Assembly (NCBI GenBank): GCA_031430435.1
Contig: JANPBM010000119.1
Location: 31,942 to 95,941, forward strand
DNA from: JANNVK01 sp031430435
GTDB taxonomy: Bacteria > Acidobacteriota > Blastocatellia > Pyrinomonadales > Pyrinomonadaceae
DNA: 64,000 nt
Direction of reading: 5' to 3'
Shown: piece by piece, positions 25,908-35,697 of the stretch
Position numbering within the stretch: position 1 is the stretch's first letter
Layout: every line of letters starts with the position of its first letter
Notes under the pieces: generated by a model
Seen by the model: only the letters and a program-made list of their open reading frames with translations
What the model was told of the DNA's origin: nothing
Databases searched by the model: none
Position numbers and translations under genes: made by a program

Positions 25908-27197
25908 TCAACGAGCTTTTCGGCGGAAAATTTCATTCAATAAACCTAAAAATAAGCCGATTTCAACGACGACCAAAACCGCGAAACCCTCTGTTTGATA
26001 ATTTACATTCGACAACAGCCACGCGATTAAACCCAAGCTCAAAATTGCCGCAACGATTCCGAACGGAACGACAAAAGCGGCTTTCGGCGAATTTTTGCGG
26101 AACCTGAAAACCGGCAAAGAAGCGCAAGTCGTTGCGTAAACTATCAGCCGCACAATCGTCGAAATCGTCAACGCCGCGACAAAATCCGTTGAAAGCGTAT
26201 AAATTAAAATGGCAATCGAGGTGGCGAAAAGCGAGATATACGGTGTTTTAAATTTATTGTGCGTAACGGCGAAAATGCTCGGCAGTTCGCGGTTTTCCGC
26301 CATCGCAAACGGCATCCGCGAACCTGTCATAAACCCGACGTTCAAGTTTCCCATAATCGAAATTAACGCGCCGACGGTGATAAAAGCCGCTCCGAAAACG
26401 CCGAGAAAATTGTTTGCCGCGTCAGCCAACGGACGTTCGGATTTGGCGAGTTCGGGCAGTGTTCCGATGCACACGATTTGAATCAAAATAAACAGAACCG
26501 CTGAAATTGCCAACGCCGAAAGCAGAGCAAACGGCACACTTTTCTGCGGATCTTTTGTCTCGCCCGCCGGAATCGCCGCCGCTTCAAATCCGACGAACGC
26601 ATAAATCAACAACAAAATTGCGGCTGAAAACGAACCTGTTTCGGCAATCGGCGGAAACGTGAAAGTTGCGGGCTGAATAAAAAATAACCCGACCGACGCA
26701 AAGATTATTAACGGCACAAGTTTTCCGACCGTAAAGATATTTGTCAAAATTACGGATTGTTTTACGCCGAGAAAATTGACTGCCGTTAAGACCGCGACAA
26801 TGCCGACAATAATCGCGGTTCGCGTTGAACCGACTTTTGCAGCCGGAAAAAAATACGATAAATAGGTGATAAATAAATTGCAGTTTGCCGCAAAAGTTGT
26901 TACGCGAACAACCCAATAAAGCCACCCGACCTCGAACCCGACAACCGAGCCAAACGCTTCTTTTGCATACAGATACATTCCGCCGGTGTCTTTGAAACGA
27001 CTCGCCACTTCGGCAAAACAAATAACAATAACCGCGATTATCAGCGCACAGACGACAAACGCGAAAATACTGTAGTTTCCGATTAACGCCGCCACTTTCG
27101 ACGGCAACCCGAAAATTCCCGCACCGATAATCGTGTTTATCGTAATCGCCATCAAATCCCAACGGCTGATGGCTCGCACCAAGTTTGATTTTTCCAT
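25908..27197 (-). CDS. APC family amino acid permease
   Basis: The 429-residue protein has about 12 hydrophobic segments and the APC first-helix motif TINTIIGAGIFGLPSKVA (about 19-36). The stretch GGMYLYAKEAFGSVVGFEVGW (about 72-92, shown here as GGMYLYAKEAFG and VGFEVGW) and FVGFEAAAIPAGETKDPQK (about 203-221) are also typical. It moves amino acids or polyamines by proton symport or exchange; the substrate is not readable. It is divergent from the serine hydrolase gene with only 59 bases between the starts. Confidence 0.88.
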   Translation of the reverse strand: MEKSNLVRAISRWDLMAITINTIIGAGIFGLPSKVAALIGNYSIFAFVVCALIIAVIVICFAEVASRFKDTGGMYLYAKEAFGSVVGFEVGWLYWVVRVTTFAANCNLFITYLSYFFPAAKVGSTRTAIIVGIVAVLTAVNFLGVKQSVILTNIFTVGKLVPLIIFASVGLFFIQPATFTFPPIAETGSFSAAILLLIYAFVGFEAAAIPAGETKDPQKSVPFALLSALAISAVLFILIQIVCIGTLPELAKSERPLADAANNFLGVFGAAFITVGALISIMGNLNVGFMTGSRMPFAMAENRELPSIFAVTHNKFKTPYISLFATSIAILIYTLSTDFVAALTISTIVRLIVYATTCASLPVFRFRKNSPKAAFVVPFGIVAAILSLGLIAWLLSNVNYQTEGFAVLVVVEIGLFLGLLNEIFRRKAR

Positions 27198-27256
27198 TTT
27201 GTTGATTTCGTTTATACTATTTTTACATAGATTCGTAAAGAAATTTGAGGTTATAA

Positions 27257-28243
27257 ATGAAAAAGTTTTTCGCTGTTTTGTCGTTAATTATTGTCTCTGC
27301 ATTTTCCGGCAATGCTCAGAAAAAGCAAACCAAAGTTGTCAAACCGCCGTATCAAACCGTTGTGATTGAAAATTCACCGGCACTGCAAACCCTTTTGAAG
27401 AAAGCAGTTGGCGACACTTTGAACAGTTATGCGACAAAAGGCGTGAAGGTTGACGAAGTTGCGGCGACGCTTGTCGATTTGCGAAATCCCGACAATTTAA
27501 CGTGGGCAAATTATCGCGGCGATGCAAAAATTTATCCTGCCAGCGTAGTCAAAATGTTTTATTTGGTCGCCGTTCAGCAATGGTTGCAAGACGGCAAATT
27601 GACGGATTCACCCGAACTTCGCCGAACGATGCGCGATATGATCGTCGATTCGTCGAACGATGCCACGCAAAGCATTGTCGACATACTTTCGGGCGTTGGC
27701 AGCGGCAGAGAATTGCCTGAAAAAGAGTTAAAAGTTTGGGGTTACAAACGCAATGTCGTCAACCGTTATTTTGAATCGCTCGAATATCAAAATATCAACG
27801 TTTGCCAAAAAACTTTTTGCGAAGATGCGTACGGCATCGAACGTCAATTTCGCGGTCAAGACGGCATCAACCGCAACAAATTAAACACCAATGCCACGGC
27901 GCAATTATTAACGGAAATCGTTCTCGGCAAAGCGGTTACGGCTGATCGTGCAAAACAAATGTTGGAACTGATGAGCCGAAATTGGCAAGGAACTTCGACC
28001 GACAACGATGACCAAGCACACGGTTTTACGGGAATTGCGTTAAATGATTTTGGCGTAAAAGACGCTAAACTTTGGTCAAAAGCAGGTTGGACAAGTTCGA
28101 CCAGACACGATGCCGCGTATGTCGAATTACCCGACGGCGGAAAATTTGTGTTGGTCATTTTCACCGAAAACCATTCCGCCGAACGCAACCTTATTCCAAG
28201 TATCGCTCGGATTGTTTTACAGGAATTGGTAAAAATAAAATGA
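27257..28243 (+). CDS. Exported serine hydrolase, class A beta-lactamase fold
   Basis: The 328-residue protein has a signal peptide (about 1-20, ending GNA). It carries SVVK at 96-99 (the SxxK nucleophile motif), SND at 133-135 (the SDN equivalent) and KAG in LWSKAGWTSSTRHDAAYVEL near the end (the KTG equivalent). This is the penicillin-binding/class A beta-lactamase fold. The Glu166 omega-loop of true class A enzymes is not evident, so it may be a peptidoglycan peptidase rather than a resistance enzyme. GAGG lies 7 bases upstream of the start. Confidence 0.82.
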   Translation: MKKFFAVLSLIIVSAFSGNAQKKQTKVVKPPYQTVVIENSPALQTLLKKAVGDTLNSYATKGVKVDEVAATLVDLRNPDNLTWANYRGDAKIYPASVVKMFYLVAVQQWLQDGKLTDSPELRRTMRDMIVDSSNDATQSIVDILSGVGSGRELPEKELKVWGYKRNVVNRYFESLEYQNINVCQKTFCEDAYGIERQFRGQDGINRNKLNTNATAQLLTEIVLGKAVTADRAKQMLELMSRNWQGTSTDNDDQAHGFTGIALNDFGVKDAKLWSKAGWTSSTRHDAAYVELPDGGKFVLVIFTENHSAERNLIPSIARIVLQELVKIK

Positions 28244-28265
28244 TCTCGCGGGTTTACCGCTTCAT

Positions 28266-31244
28266 CTAATTTTTTTTAATCTTATAAACCGTGCGGGTTC
28301 TGCCGTTGTTGGTTTTGGTCGATTTTGATTCGCTCGAAAATGTCTTATCTTTTGAATTAAACGAAAGTTGCGAACCTTGCGAAGAACCTTGTTCGGCATC
28401 GTCGATTGTCGCCGGACTTCCGCGTAGAATAAACGTTTCATCGGTTGCCGTATATTGGGCAAAATCGCCGCGTGCTTTACGTTTCGGCTGAATTATGACC
28501 ACGTTATTTTGCAAAATGGTTTGCTTAACCTCATTATTTTCATTCAGATATACGTCCGCAATTTCTGCCGTCAGACGATCAGAATCTTGTCGGATATCCA
28601 CATTTCCTTCATAACGCAGATATTTTTTGCCGTCGTCGTAACCAATTTTTTGCGATGAGGCAAACACAGGTTTTTTGCCCGATTTTGTGTCGTAAAGCAA
28701 ACTTTGCACGTTGCCTTCACCGTCCATTCGTTTCGCTTTTTGATTGAACACAAGTTTATCGGCTTTGACGAAATTATTGTCTTGCCACGCTCTCGCGTTG
28801 CCCGTGTAAACTCCTATTTCATTAGCGTTATCGAACTGTGCGTTGTCCGCCGTGATATAAACCGGTGCGTTGGTTTTGGTAAAAGGCGTTGAACCATTCG
28901 ATGTTTTTTGACTGTAATATGTCGTGCCGACCTTGCCGCGAAGCGAAGTTTTTTGATTGCGTGTATCCCAATCAATTTCGCTTGCTTTCGCTCTCGCGGA
29001 AGAGTCAAAAAACGTCGGTTCACCGCCGCGAAGTTTAACTATTTCATCATTTGCGTTGAACGACATTTGATTCGCCAAACCTGTCCGATCAAGTTCGGTA
29101 AATTTCGCGTTACCGATTGCGTCAAACTGTTCAATGTCTTGTGTTTTTCGATTAAACATCGCGTTAAGTCGTTCTGCAAAAAGAGTTTGCGTGCCGCGTT
29201 TATCGGATTTTACGGTCGGAACACGGACAGTTTTCGTCTTTCCGTCGGCGATGCAATTCTTCGCATTATTTTTATCGTAAAAATCGCAATCAAAACGATT
29301 TGCGTTTATCTTCGTGTTGTAATTTTCCGACGAATTTCTGAGCGGTTCAACGATAAGTTCTGCGTTCCCGACGGCTTCCGCTTTCGTCAAATCTTTTCCG
29401 TTCGCCGCCAAAGTTGTTTTGACCGAATCAGCCGTAAGTTTTTTATTTGCGGCATCAGGCGAATTATTCGGAGCTTTCAAATTTATCGTTGTGCGTCCGT
29501 CTGTTTGCATATTTGCGATGTTTCCATTCGCAAAAAAGACGTTGATCGAACGCGGTGCGGAAAGCGTAACTTGTGTGTATTCTTGCGGTTGCGTTGGAAT
29601 TACGGAAACATTCGACGATCCCGAAGCAGTTCCCTTTTGCAAAATTCCGTTTGCAAAATTCAGCGTAACAGAATCCGATCCGTTCAAGTTTATTGAATTT
29701 TCCGCAGAATTTGAATTAGTGCGGACATTTTTGCGGGCAACAGCCAGCGAAACTTTTTGGTTTGCGTCAAAAGTTGCGTCCATTTCGTTCGCAAAAACTT
29801 CGGTTGTTTTGTCCGTAATTTGTTTCAAATATGAATTTCCAAGCACATTTGCCGTTCGCAGTTTTTTGTTTCCATCAAGCGTGGCGTTGATTGAATCGCC
29901 TTTGACAATATCGTTTCCTTGCGTAATTTGTGAGTTTCCGGTTAAGAAAATTTTGCCGTTCGTTTGCTCGTAAGTCGCATCATTTGAACGAATTACAGTC
30001 GGCTGACTATCTTGCGAGGTCGTAATTTCGACACCGTTTTTCAAGTCGAATTTGTCGGTGTTTTTATCGTAAATTGCAATTTGCGAACGAATTTTAGTCG
30101 GACTTTGATTACCGCTCTTTGAATCAATTTCAACATTTTCGTTTAGTTCGGCACGTTGCAAAACTTTGTCGAAAAACGCGGTCGCAGTATTTCCGCGAGC
30201 CTTTATAAATCTGCCGTTTTCCGTGTTTTCGATGTTCACATTTTCAGCCAAATCAACTTTTTTCAAGCCGTTTTCAAAAAAAGCCGTCGCGTTATTTGAG
30301 TTAATTTTGCTGAATTTGCCTTCGTCTCTGCTCGTAACTTCAACGCTTTCTTTCAAATCAACTTTATTCAACTTTTTATCTGTAAAAAAAGCGGTCGCAT
30401 ATCTGGCTTTAACATTTGCAGGTTTTTGTGTAACTTCAACATTATCAACCATTTCCAGCTTATCAATTTGTTTATTTTGAAATCGTGCGACAATTTTTTC
30501 GGCATGTGCAAAAACCGTTTCCGCGTCTTTTTGCGAAACTTCGGCGTTGGCATTTTGTTCAAAAATCGCCGTTTCATTATTTTGTTCGATTGTTGCCTTG
30601 CCTGATGTTATTTTAGCAAGTCTTATGTTGCCTTCGTCAACCGCGTTCAGTTCGACATCGTGCAATAATTCAAGCCGTTTTTCCTTTGCGTAAACTCTTG
30701 CACCAAAAGATTTGCCCGACATATTATCGCGGCTAAACTCAATCAATTCTTCACTTTCCGCAATTTCAAATTCGCGGTCATAGGCAAGTTGCTCGGTTTG
30801 TACGTTCAAATTATCGCGGGTTTCAATTTGCACATTTCCGGTAAAATAAGCGTGAAAGTTTTTGTTTTCGGCGGGAACATAAATCGCTTTATTGGCAGTA
30901 ATTTTGTCAAATTTTTCGCCCGTTTCGTCGTAGGCTTCAAGGTAAACGTTTTCAAGTTCTTGGTGATCGTCGGCAAATGTCGTCGCTTTATCGGCTTTTA
31001 CCACATATTTCGGGACATTTCCTTCACTTTCGCGGCGTTCGTAACCGTTGACGACAGCCGTAACATCTTTAGAAAGCGAAGTTGGCAAACCTTTCATTCT
31101 GAAATCAGGATTCGTTTTTCCGCGATAAAAACCGACACCAATAAAAATCACGGTTGCAATCAACGCAAGCAAAGCCAATCCGCGAAAAATCAGCGGTAAT
31201 TTTGCACGAAATTGCAAATTTTTGATGCTCGGACTTTTGGTCAT
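28266..31244 (-). CDS. Giant LptC/OstA-like LPS-transport protein
   Basis: The 992-residue protein has a cytoplasmic N terminus, one membrane helix (about 16-40) and a very long periplasmic part. The first 130 residues after the helix resemble LptC (MKGLPTSLSKDVTAVVNGYE, KITANKAIYVPAENKNFHAYFTGNV). The rest repeats an OstA/LptA-like beta unit of about 36 residues; clear copies begin with ATAFF at 283, 319 and 354. The C-terminal half also has OstA-type phrases such as ITADNAQFDNANEIGVYTGNARA. LptC and LptA build the periplasmic bridge that carries LPS; here one chain may supply both. The gene overlaps the Uma2 stop (TAATG). Confidence 0.85.
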   Translation of the reverse strand: MTKSPSIKNLQFRAKLPLIFRGLALLALIATVIFIGVGFYRGKTNPDFRMKGLPTSLSKDVTAVVNGYERRESEGNVPKYVVKADKATTFADDHQELENVYLEAYDETGEKFDKITANKAIYVPAENKNFHAYFTGNVQIETRDNLNVQTEQLAYDREFEIAESEELIEFSRDNMSGKSFGARVYAKEKRLELLHDVELNAVDEGNIRLAKITSGKATIEQNNETAIFEQNANAEVSQKDAETVFAHAEKIVARFQNKQIDKLEMVDNVEVTQKPANVKARYATAFFTDKKLNKVDLKESVEVTSRDEGKFSKINSNNATAFFENGLKKVDLAENVNIENTENGRFIKARGNTATAFFDKVLQRAELNENVEIDSKSGNQSPTKIRSQIAIYDKNTDKFDLKNGVEITTSQDSQPTVIRSNDATYEQTNGKIFLTGNSQITQGNDIVKGDSINATLDGNKKLRTANVLGNSYLKQITDKTTEVFANEMDATFDANQKVSLAVARKNVRTNSNSAENSINLNGSDSVTLNFANGILQKGTASGSSNVSVIPTQPQEYTQVTLSAPRSINVFFANGNIANMQTDGRTTINLKAPNNSPDAANKKLTADSVKTTLAANGKDLTKAEAVGNAELIVEPLRNSSENYNTKINANRFDCDFYDKNNAKNCIADGKTKTVRVPTVKSDKRGTQTLFAERLNAMFNRKTQDIEQFDAIGNAKFTELDRTGLANQMSFNANDEIVKLRGGEPTFFDSSARAKASEIDWDTRNQKTSLRGKVGTTYYSQKTSNGSTPFTKTNAPVYITADNAQFDNANEIGVYTGNARAWQDNNFVKADKLVFNQKAKRMDGEGNVQSLLYDTKSGKKPVFASSQKIGYDDGKKYLRYEGNVDIRQDSDRLTAEIADVYLNENNEVKQTILQNNVVIIQPKRKARGDFAQYTATDETFILRGSPATIDDAEQGSSQGSQLSFNSKDKTFSSESKSTKTNNGRTRTVYKIKKN

Positions 31245-31720
31245 TACAACTCAAAACCTTTGACAACTTTTGATGATTCAAGTTGTCCTGTGTGCGTAAA
31301 AAATTTTACCTCGTTTTCCAAAGAAATTATCCAAACTTCCAACGCACCTTTTTCAAGATAAAGCCTTGTTTTCTCGGTCATTTCGGCTTTACTGTTGGCA
31401 GGCGAAACTATTTCGACACAGATTTCGGGAGCTTTCGGATACGGAGTTTGGTCGCCGAATTCGGCAATAAATTCATCGGAAGCCCACGCAACATCGGCAA
31501 CTTTTACGCCTTCGCTCGTCAAAATCGAACATTCAATAATTACAACCCCGTTTTGTTTTTCTTTTTCAATATTTCGTGCGGTTTTATTTTGCAAAATTCC
31601 GTGTTTATTTGAAGCCGGACTCATCAAAATCTGTCCGAATTTGTTGAGTTCAACCTTAAACGGAACATCGTTAAAAAACGGATTATTCAAAACTTCCTGC
31701 CATTTCATTGCTAAATCCAT
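31244..31720 (-). CDS. Uma2 family endonuclease-like protein
   Basis: The 158-residue protein has the Uma2/DUF820 PD-(D/E)xK-like pattern: VKVADVAWASDEF (about 71-83, carrying the active Asp), then PEICVEIVSPANSKAEM (about 98-114) with the E-x-V/L-S-P core and the KTRLYLEKGALEVWII helix. The family is predicted to be restriction-endonuclease-like; the biological role is poorly known and it is often multicopy. It sits between recJ and the LptC/OstA gene in the same direction, 18 bases after recJ. Confidence 0.85.
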   Translation of the reverse strand: MDLAMKWQEVLNNPFFNDVPFKVELNKFGQILMSPASNKHGILQNKTARNIEKEKQNGVVIIECSILTSEGVKVADVAWASDEFIAEFGDQTPYPKAPEICVEIVSPANSKAEMTEKTRLYLEKGALEVWIISLENEVKFFTHTGQLESSKVVKGFEL

Positions 31721-31738
31721 ATTTTTATTTTACCGGTT

Positions 31739-33463
31739 TTAATTATTTTCGCTAACTCGCAAGTCTTCTACGACAAGTTGCAGCCGCGTGTTTCCGTTCC
31801 AACTGTTGGCTTCGGGCGAATAAACAAGTTCGATGCGTAAGTTGCGTTCTAAAGTTTGCCCGATATTTGCGGCAGATTTATCAACGCCGTCCCACCAAAC
31901 AGCTTCAAATTGTTTGCCCTTTGCGTCTTGCAATTTCAATTTCAGATGCTTTTCTTTCATCACAAAAGGTTCGCCGACCAAAAACAGATCTTTTGTCAAA
32001 AACTTCGGTTTCAAATTTCCCTGCCCGAAAGGTTCAAGTTTTTTCAACGCATTTACTAAATCTAAATTGAGACTTTGCGAGGAAATTTCGGCATCAATGC
32101 GAACTTCGGGAATCAAATCTTCATCTGACAAATGACGCGAGGCGTGTTCGTTTATTTTGATTCTGAGAGCGTCGATATTTTCTTGTTTGATGGTAAAACC
32201 GCAAGCCGCCCCGTGTCCGCCGAATTTTTCGAGCAATTCCGCACACGAATCTAAACCATTGAGAAGATGATAGTTAGCGATTGAACGAGCCGAACCGTGA
32301 CCGATTCCGTCTTCGATTGAAATGACCAAACTCGGACGATAAATTTTGTCGGAAATACGCGACGAAGCCAAACCGATTACGCCGCGATGCCAACCTTCGC
32401 CCGCGACGACGGCAACGTGTTTTTGATGTTCATTGCCGCCGTTTTCGATGTATTCAAGCAAAGCAAGTTCCGAAATTTTCTTCTGCATTTGCTGGCGTTC
32501 AACGTTGCGGTCATTCAATATTTTGGCAAATTCTCGTGCCTTTTCAAATGAATCAGCTTCTAAAAGCTCGACAACTTGCCGTGCAACGTCCATTCTCCCC
32601 GCCGCATTTATTCGCGGTGCGATGCGAAAACCGATGTCCAAACTCGTCATTTCAGCGGTGCAATCAGCGACTTCCATCAACGCCCGAAGTCCGAAATTTT
32701 TCGCTTTCGGCAAATCTCGTAAACCAAGCGAAACTATCGCCCGATTTTCGCCCGTCAAGTTCATAATGTCGGCGATTGTCCCGATTGCGACAACTTTCAG
32801 AAACGCTTCAACCAAATGCTCTTTGCCTTTTTCGCGTAGCAAAGCGTGGGCGAGTTTGAAGCCGACACCAACGCCCGCAAGATTTTTGTCGGGATAATCA
32901 CAGCCGATTTGATTCGGATTAACGACCGCAAAAGCATCAGGATTTCCGAGGTTTTCGTCAGACAAATGATGATCGGTGATGATTAAATCAATGCCGTTTT
33001 CCTTCGCCCACATTGCGGGTTCAAACGCTCGCGAACCTGTATCGACGCTGATGACAAGCGTGTAACCGTTGTCTTTTGCCTCGCTCAATTTCGGAATATT
33101 GAGTCCGTAACCTTCGGTAAAACGATGCGGAACGTGGAAACCCGTCGTTGCTCCGACAATCTCCAACGCCTTTCGCAAAACGACTGTTCCCGTTGTTCCG
33201 TCAACATCATAATCGCCCCAAACCAAGATTTTTTCGCCGTTTTCCTTCGCCTGAAAAACACGTTTCATCGCTTTTTCGCAATCTTTGAGTAAAAAAGGTT
33301 CGTGCAAATCGGCAATCGTCGGATTTAAGAATTTATGGGCTTTTTCGTAAGTTTCAAACCCGCGTGAGATGAGCAACGCGGCGATTATCGGCAAAATATC
33401 GAGTTCTTTTGCGAGTTTGGCAACCTGTTCGCGGTCGTGTTTGAGAATGTTCCAACGTTTCAT
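31739..33463 (-). CDS. recJ: Single-stranded-DNA exonuclease RecJ
   Basis: The 574-residue protein has the DHH phosphoesterase motifs: GDYDVDGTTG at 83-92, ISVDTGSRA at about 138-146, ITDHHLSDE at 162-170, and, in DHHA1, GHGSARSI and FGGHGAACGFTI (about 395-430). A C-terminal OB-fold follows (about 455-570). RecJ degrades 5'-ended single-stranded DNA in repair and recombination. Length is normal. It starts the minus-strand run recJ-uma2-lptC/ostA. Confidence 0.93.
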   Translation of the reverse strand: MKRWNILKHDREQVAKLAKELDILPIIAALLISRGFETYEKAHKFLNPTIADLHEPFLLKDCEKAMKRVFQAKENGEKILVWGDYDVDGTTGTVVLRKALEIVGATTGFHVPHRFTEGYGLNIPKLSEAKDNGYTLVISVDTGSRAFEPAMWAKENGIDLIITDHHLSDENLGNPDAFAVVNPNQIGCDYPDKNLAGVGVGFKLAHALLREKGKEHLVEAFLKVVAIGTIADIMNLTGENRAIVSLGLRDLPKAKNFGLRALMEVADCTAEMTSLDIGFRIAPRINAAGRMDVARQVVELLEADSFEKAREFAKILNDRNVERQQMQKKISELALLEYIENGGNEHQKHVAVVAGEGWHRGVIGLASSRISDKIYRPSLVISIEDGIGHGSARSIANYHLLNGLDSCAELLEKFGGHGAACGFTIKQENIDALRIKINEHASRHLSDEDLIPEVRIDAEISSQSLNLDLVNALKKLEPFGQGNLKPKFLTKDLFLVGEPFVMKEKHLKLKLQDAKGKQFEAVWWDGVDKSAANIGQTLERNLRIELVYSPEANSWNGNTRLQLVVEDLRVSENN

Positions 33464-33465
33464 TT

Positions 33466-33502
33466 AATTTGCGATTTTAGATTTACAATTTGCGATTGGA
33501 TT
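33466..33502. repeat. Heptad repeat (ATTTGCG type)
   Basis: The recJ-uppP spacer reads ATTTGCG ATTTTAG ATTTACA ATTTGCG ATTGGAT in exact 7-base steps, and an inverted partial copy (AAAATCGCAAAT) lies at about 33519-33530. Confidence 0.55.
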
Positions 33503-33531
33503 TTATCATTAAAACTAAAATCGCAAATAAA

Positions 33532-34425
33532 TTATTGAATTTGCGGGCTGATTACGCCGTAAAACAGACAGCCCAAAATTGCCGCACCAACGATTATTCG
33601 GTAAACGATAAAAATCATCGTCGAATTTTTGCGTAAAAATGCGAGCAAAAACCAAATTGAAAGATAGCCGACCACGCCCGCCACAACTGTTCCGACAATG
33701 AGCGGCAGAATATCGTTTACGGTCAATAGATGTACGGCTTCTTTCAGTTCGAGCAACCCGCTTGCCGTTACGGCAGGCATCATCAAAAGAAACGAAAATC
33801 GGGCGGCGGCTTCGCGTTTTTCGCCGGCAAGAAGTCCGCCCATAATTGTTGAACCCGAACGACTCGCTCCCGGAATCAACGATAAAACTTGACAAAAACC
33901 TTGCACAACGGCATCAATCAGCCCGAATTCGCGTAAATCTTTTCGTTGTTTACCGACAAATTCCGCGACAAGCAAAGCAATCGCAATCACAATCATCATC
34001 GTCGCAATTACCCAAAGATTTTTTGTTTCCGGACCTTCAATCAGTTTTTTGAAAATCAAACCAACCGTGCCGATCGGAATCGAACCGAGAATTACGAGCC
34101 AACCGAGCCACGCGTCTTCGCTCAGCCAAATCGGGCGCGTGCCGTTTGTGCCGCCGAAAATCATTCCGCGTTTGGTGGTTAAAACCGACCAATTATCACG
34201 CATAAAAGCCGTGAAAATATTCCAGATATCTTGGGCAAAATAAACAAAAACGGCAACCAAAGTACCAAGTTGGATAACCGCAATCGTGGCAGTCAGTTGT
34301 TCGGGATTGCCTTCGTAAAGATGCGATAAACGGCTGGCAAAAACCAGATGCGCCGTCGAACTGACCGGAATAAATTCGGTTAAACCTTGAACAATTCCGA
34401 GAATAATAGCTTGTAATAAATCCAT
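33532..34425 (-). CDS. uppP: Undecaprenyl-diphosphatase UppP (BacA)
   Basis: The 297-residue membrane protein has the two UppP signatures: GLTEFIPVSSTAHLVFAS (about 14-31, with the catalytic Glu and Ser) and PGASRSGSTIMGGLLAG (about 190-206, with the catalytic Arg). It dephosphorylates undecaprenyl diphosphate to recycle the lipid carrier of cell-wall and O-antigen synthesis. Eight helices are expected and the hydrophobic profile fits. A 30-residue insert (about 85-115) with GTNGTRPIWL is somewhat longer than in E. coli. Confidence 0.93.
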   Translation of the reverse strand: MDLLQAIILGIVQGLTEFIPVSSTAHLVFASRLSHLYEGNPEQLTATIAVIQLGTLVAVFVYFAQDIWNIFTAFMRDNWSVLTTKRGMIFGGTNGTRPIWLSEDAWLGWLVILGSIPIGTVGLIFKKLIEGPETKNLWVIATMMIVIAIALLVAEFVGKQRKDLREFGLIDAVVQGFCQVLSLIPGASRSGSTIMGGLLAGEKREAAARFSFLLMMPAVTASGLLELKEAVHLLTVNDILPLIVGTVVAGVVGYLSIWFLLAFLRKNSTMIFIVYRIIVGAAILGCLFYGVISPQIQ

Positions 34426-34497
34426 ATTTTCTTTTGGGCAGGTAGATTAACTGTTTGATTTTCTACTTTTTAACTTGATTCGTCAAAAGTCCGGCGG

Positions 34498-35271
34498 TTA
34501 ATTTTTTTCGCGATAGTTTGCCCGACCGGCAATTTTGTCGTAGATTGACACAGGAAAAATTCTTGCCAAACGAACCAACGTTGCGAGTTGCCACGGAAAC
34601 GCGGAAAACTTTTTGCGTCGCTCGATGGCGTTGATAAAATAAGGAATCGCATCGTCTAATTCCATTAAAAACGGCATTTTATTTGCCCGTTCATCGGTCA
34701 AAGGCGTGCGAATAAATCCGGGTTGAATGATTGTCACGGAAATACCTTGGTTTTGAACGTCGAGCCGAACACTTTCAAAAAAATTGGTCATTGCAGCTTT
34801 ACTTGCCGAATACGAAGCGGAAAACGGTAAGCCGCGAAAACCTGCAAGACTTGAAACTGCAATGAGTTGACCGCTTTTCTTTGCAAGCATATCAGGCAGA
34901 ACCGCCGTAATCGCATTGACCGCACCGATCAAGTTTATGTCAATTACGCGTTTTACATCGGCAGTTTTCAGGTTTTTGGCGTGGCTTGAACCGCCGATTC
35001 CGGCATTCGCAATCATTATATCAATCTTGCCGAATTCGTTCCGCAAACTTTCCGCCGCCGCGTGAACGCCTTTTTCGTCAACCACATCACACGCAAACAC
35101 ACGAGCTTTTCCGCCGACAGATTCACATTTTACGGCAATTTCGTTGAGCAAATCTTCGCGTCTGGCAAGCAAACCGAGAATTGCACCGCGTTTTGCGAGT
35201 TCAATCGCCAACGCTTCGCCGATTCCGCTTGACGCACCTGTTAAGAAGATTACTTTATTTTTCCAAATCAT
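34498..35271 (-). CDS. Short-chain dehydrogenase/reductase
   Basis: The 257-residue protein has the SDR NAD(P)-binding motif TGASSGIG (about 11-18), NAGIG (about 88-92), the catalytic Ser in VSSLAGFRG and the YSASKAA motif (Tyr and Lys). It oxidises or reduces an unknown alcohol/ketone. An ATG further upstream (35340) would add 23 residues encoded by repeat sequence, including ILNSQFSVLISPFSI, so I reject it. No Shine-Dalgarno precedes 35271. Confidence 0.85.
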   Translation of the reverse strand: MIWKNKVIFLTGASSGIGEALAIELAKRGAILGLLARREDLLNEIAVKCESVGGKARVFACDVVDEKGVHAAAESLRNEFGKIDIMIANAGIGGSSHAKNLKTADVKRVIDINLIGAVNAITAVLPDMLAKKSGQLIAVSSLAGFRGLPFSASYSASKAAMTNFFESVRLDVQNQGISVTIIQPGFIRTPLTDERANKMPFLMELDDAIPYFINAIERRKKFSAFPWQLATLVRLARIFPVSIYDKIAGRANYREKN

Positions 35272-35275
35272 AATT

Positions 35276-35345
35276 GAAAATGGAGAAATGAGAACGGAGA
35301 ATTGAGAATTCAAAATCATTCTCAATTCAAATATTTTCAATTCTC
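35276..35345. repeat. Heptad repeat block, left of the S23 gene
   Basis: The sequence runs in 7-base steps such as TGGAGAA ATGAGAA CGGAGAA TTGAGAA. GAACGGAGAATTGAGAAT at 35292-35309 is an exact inverted copy of 35696-35713 on the other side of the S23 gene. Confidence 0.7.
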
Positions 35346-35697
35346 ACTTAGGCTTTTTCGCAGTTTTTATGGAACTTACCAAAAGTTTTTGCACTTCATC
35401 ACAATCATTCAAAAGCGATTCTGCTAATTTTTCGGTCAGATAATCAGAATCTCGCAATAATCTTAACCAATAGTGCGTTTCAAATGCTTCTTTATTGGAG
35501 ATAGATAATTTATGAATGAAATCGGCTTTTGATTCCGCTTGATTCGCTTCTTCAATGTTTGCTCCGACAGATGTTCCCGAACGCAAAATCTGTTTAGACA
35601 AAACAAATTCTTTCTTTTCTTGAACGAGATATTGGCTCAGTTTAACAATTCTCAAGGCAAAACTATACGATTTAGTCAGCAGAATATTTTCTTTCAT
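35344..35697 (-). CDS. S23 family four-helix bundle protein
   Basis: The 117-residue protein is the four-helix-bundle (23S rRNA intervening-sequence protein) family, recognisable by LRSGTSVGANIEEANQAES (about 38-56) and the following FIHKLSISNKEAFETHYWLRL block. The founding members are encoded inside 23S rRNA insertions and relatives act as accessory proteins in diversity-generating retroelements; most genomic copies have no known job. I choose ATG at 35697; GGAGAA 6 bases upstream is provided by the flanking repeat itself. Using ATG at 35715 would translate the repeat. No rRNA or reverse transcriptase is nearby. Confidence 0.85.
   Translation of the reverse strand: MKENILLTKSYSFALRIVKLSQYLVQEKKEFVLSKQILRSGTSVGANIEEANQAESKADFIHKLSISNKEAFETHYWLRLLRDSDYLTEKLAESLLNDCDEVQKLLVSSIKTAKKPK

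Noticed and set aside
27257..28243. Class A beta-lactamase as an antibiotic-resistance gene
   Set aside because: SxxK, SxN and KxG motifs are present but no clear Glu166 omega-loop motif was found, so a resistance role is not supported.
28908..29696. 262-residue plus-strand ORF
   Set aside because: It mirrors the LptC/OstA gene; the product is Arg/Cys/Ile-rich and matches no fold.
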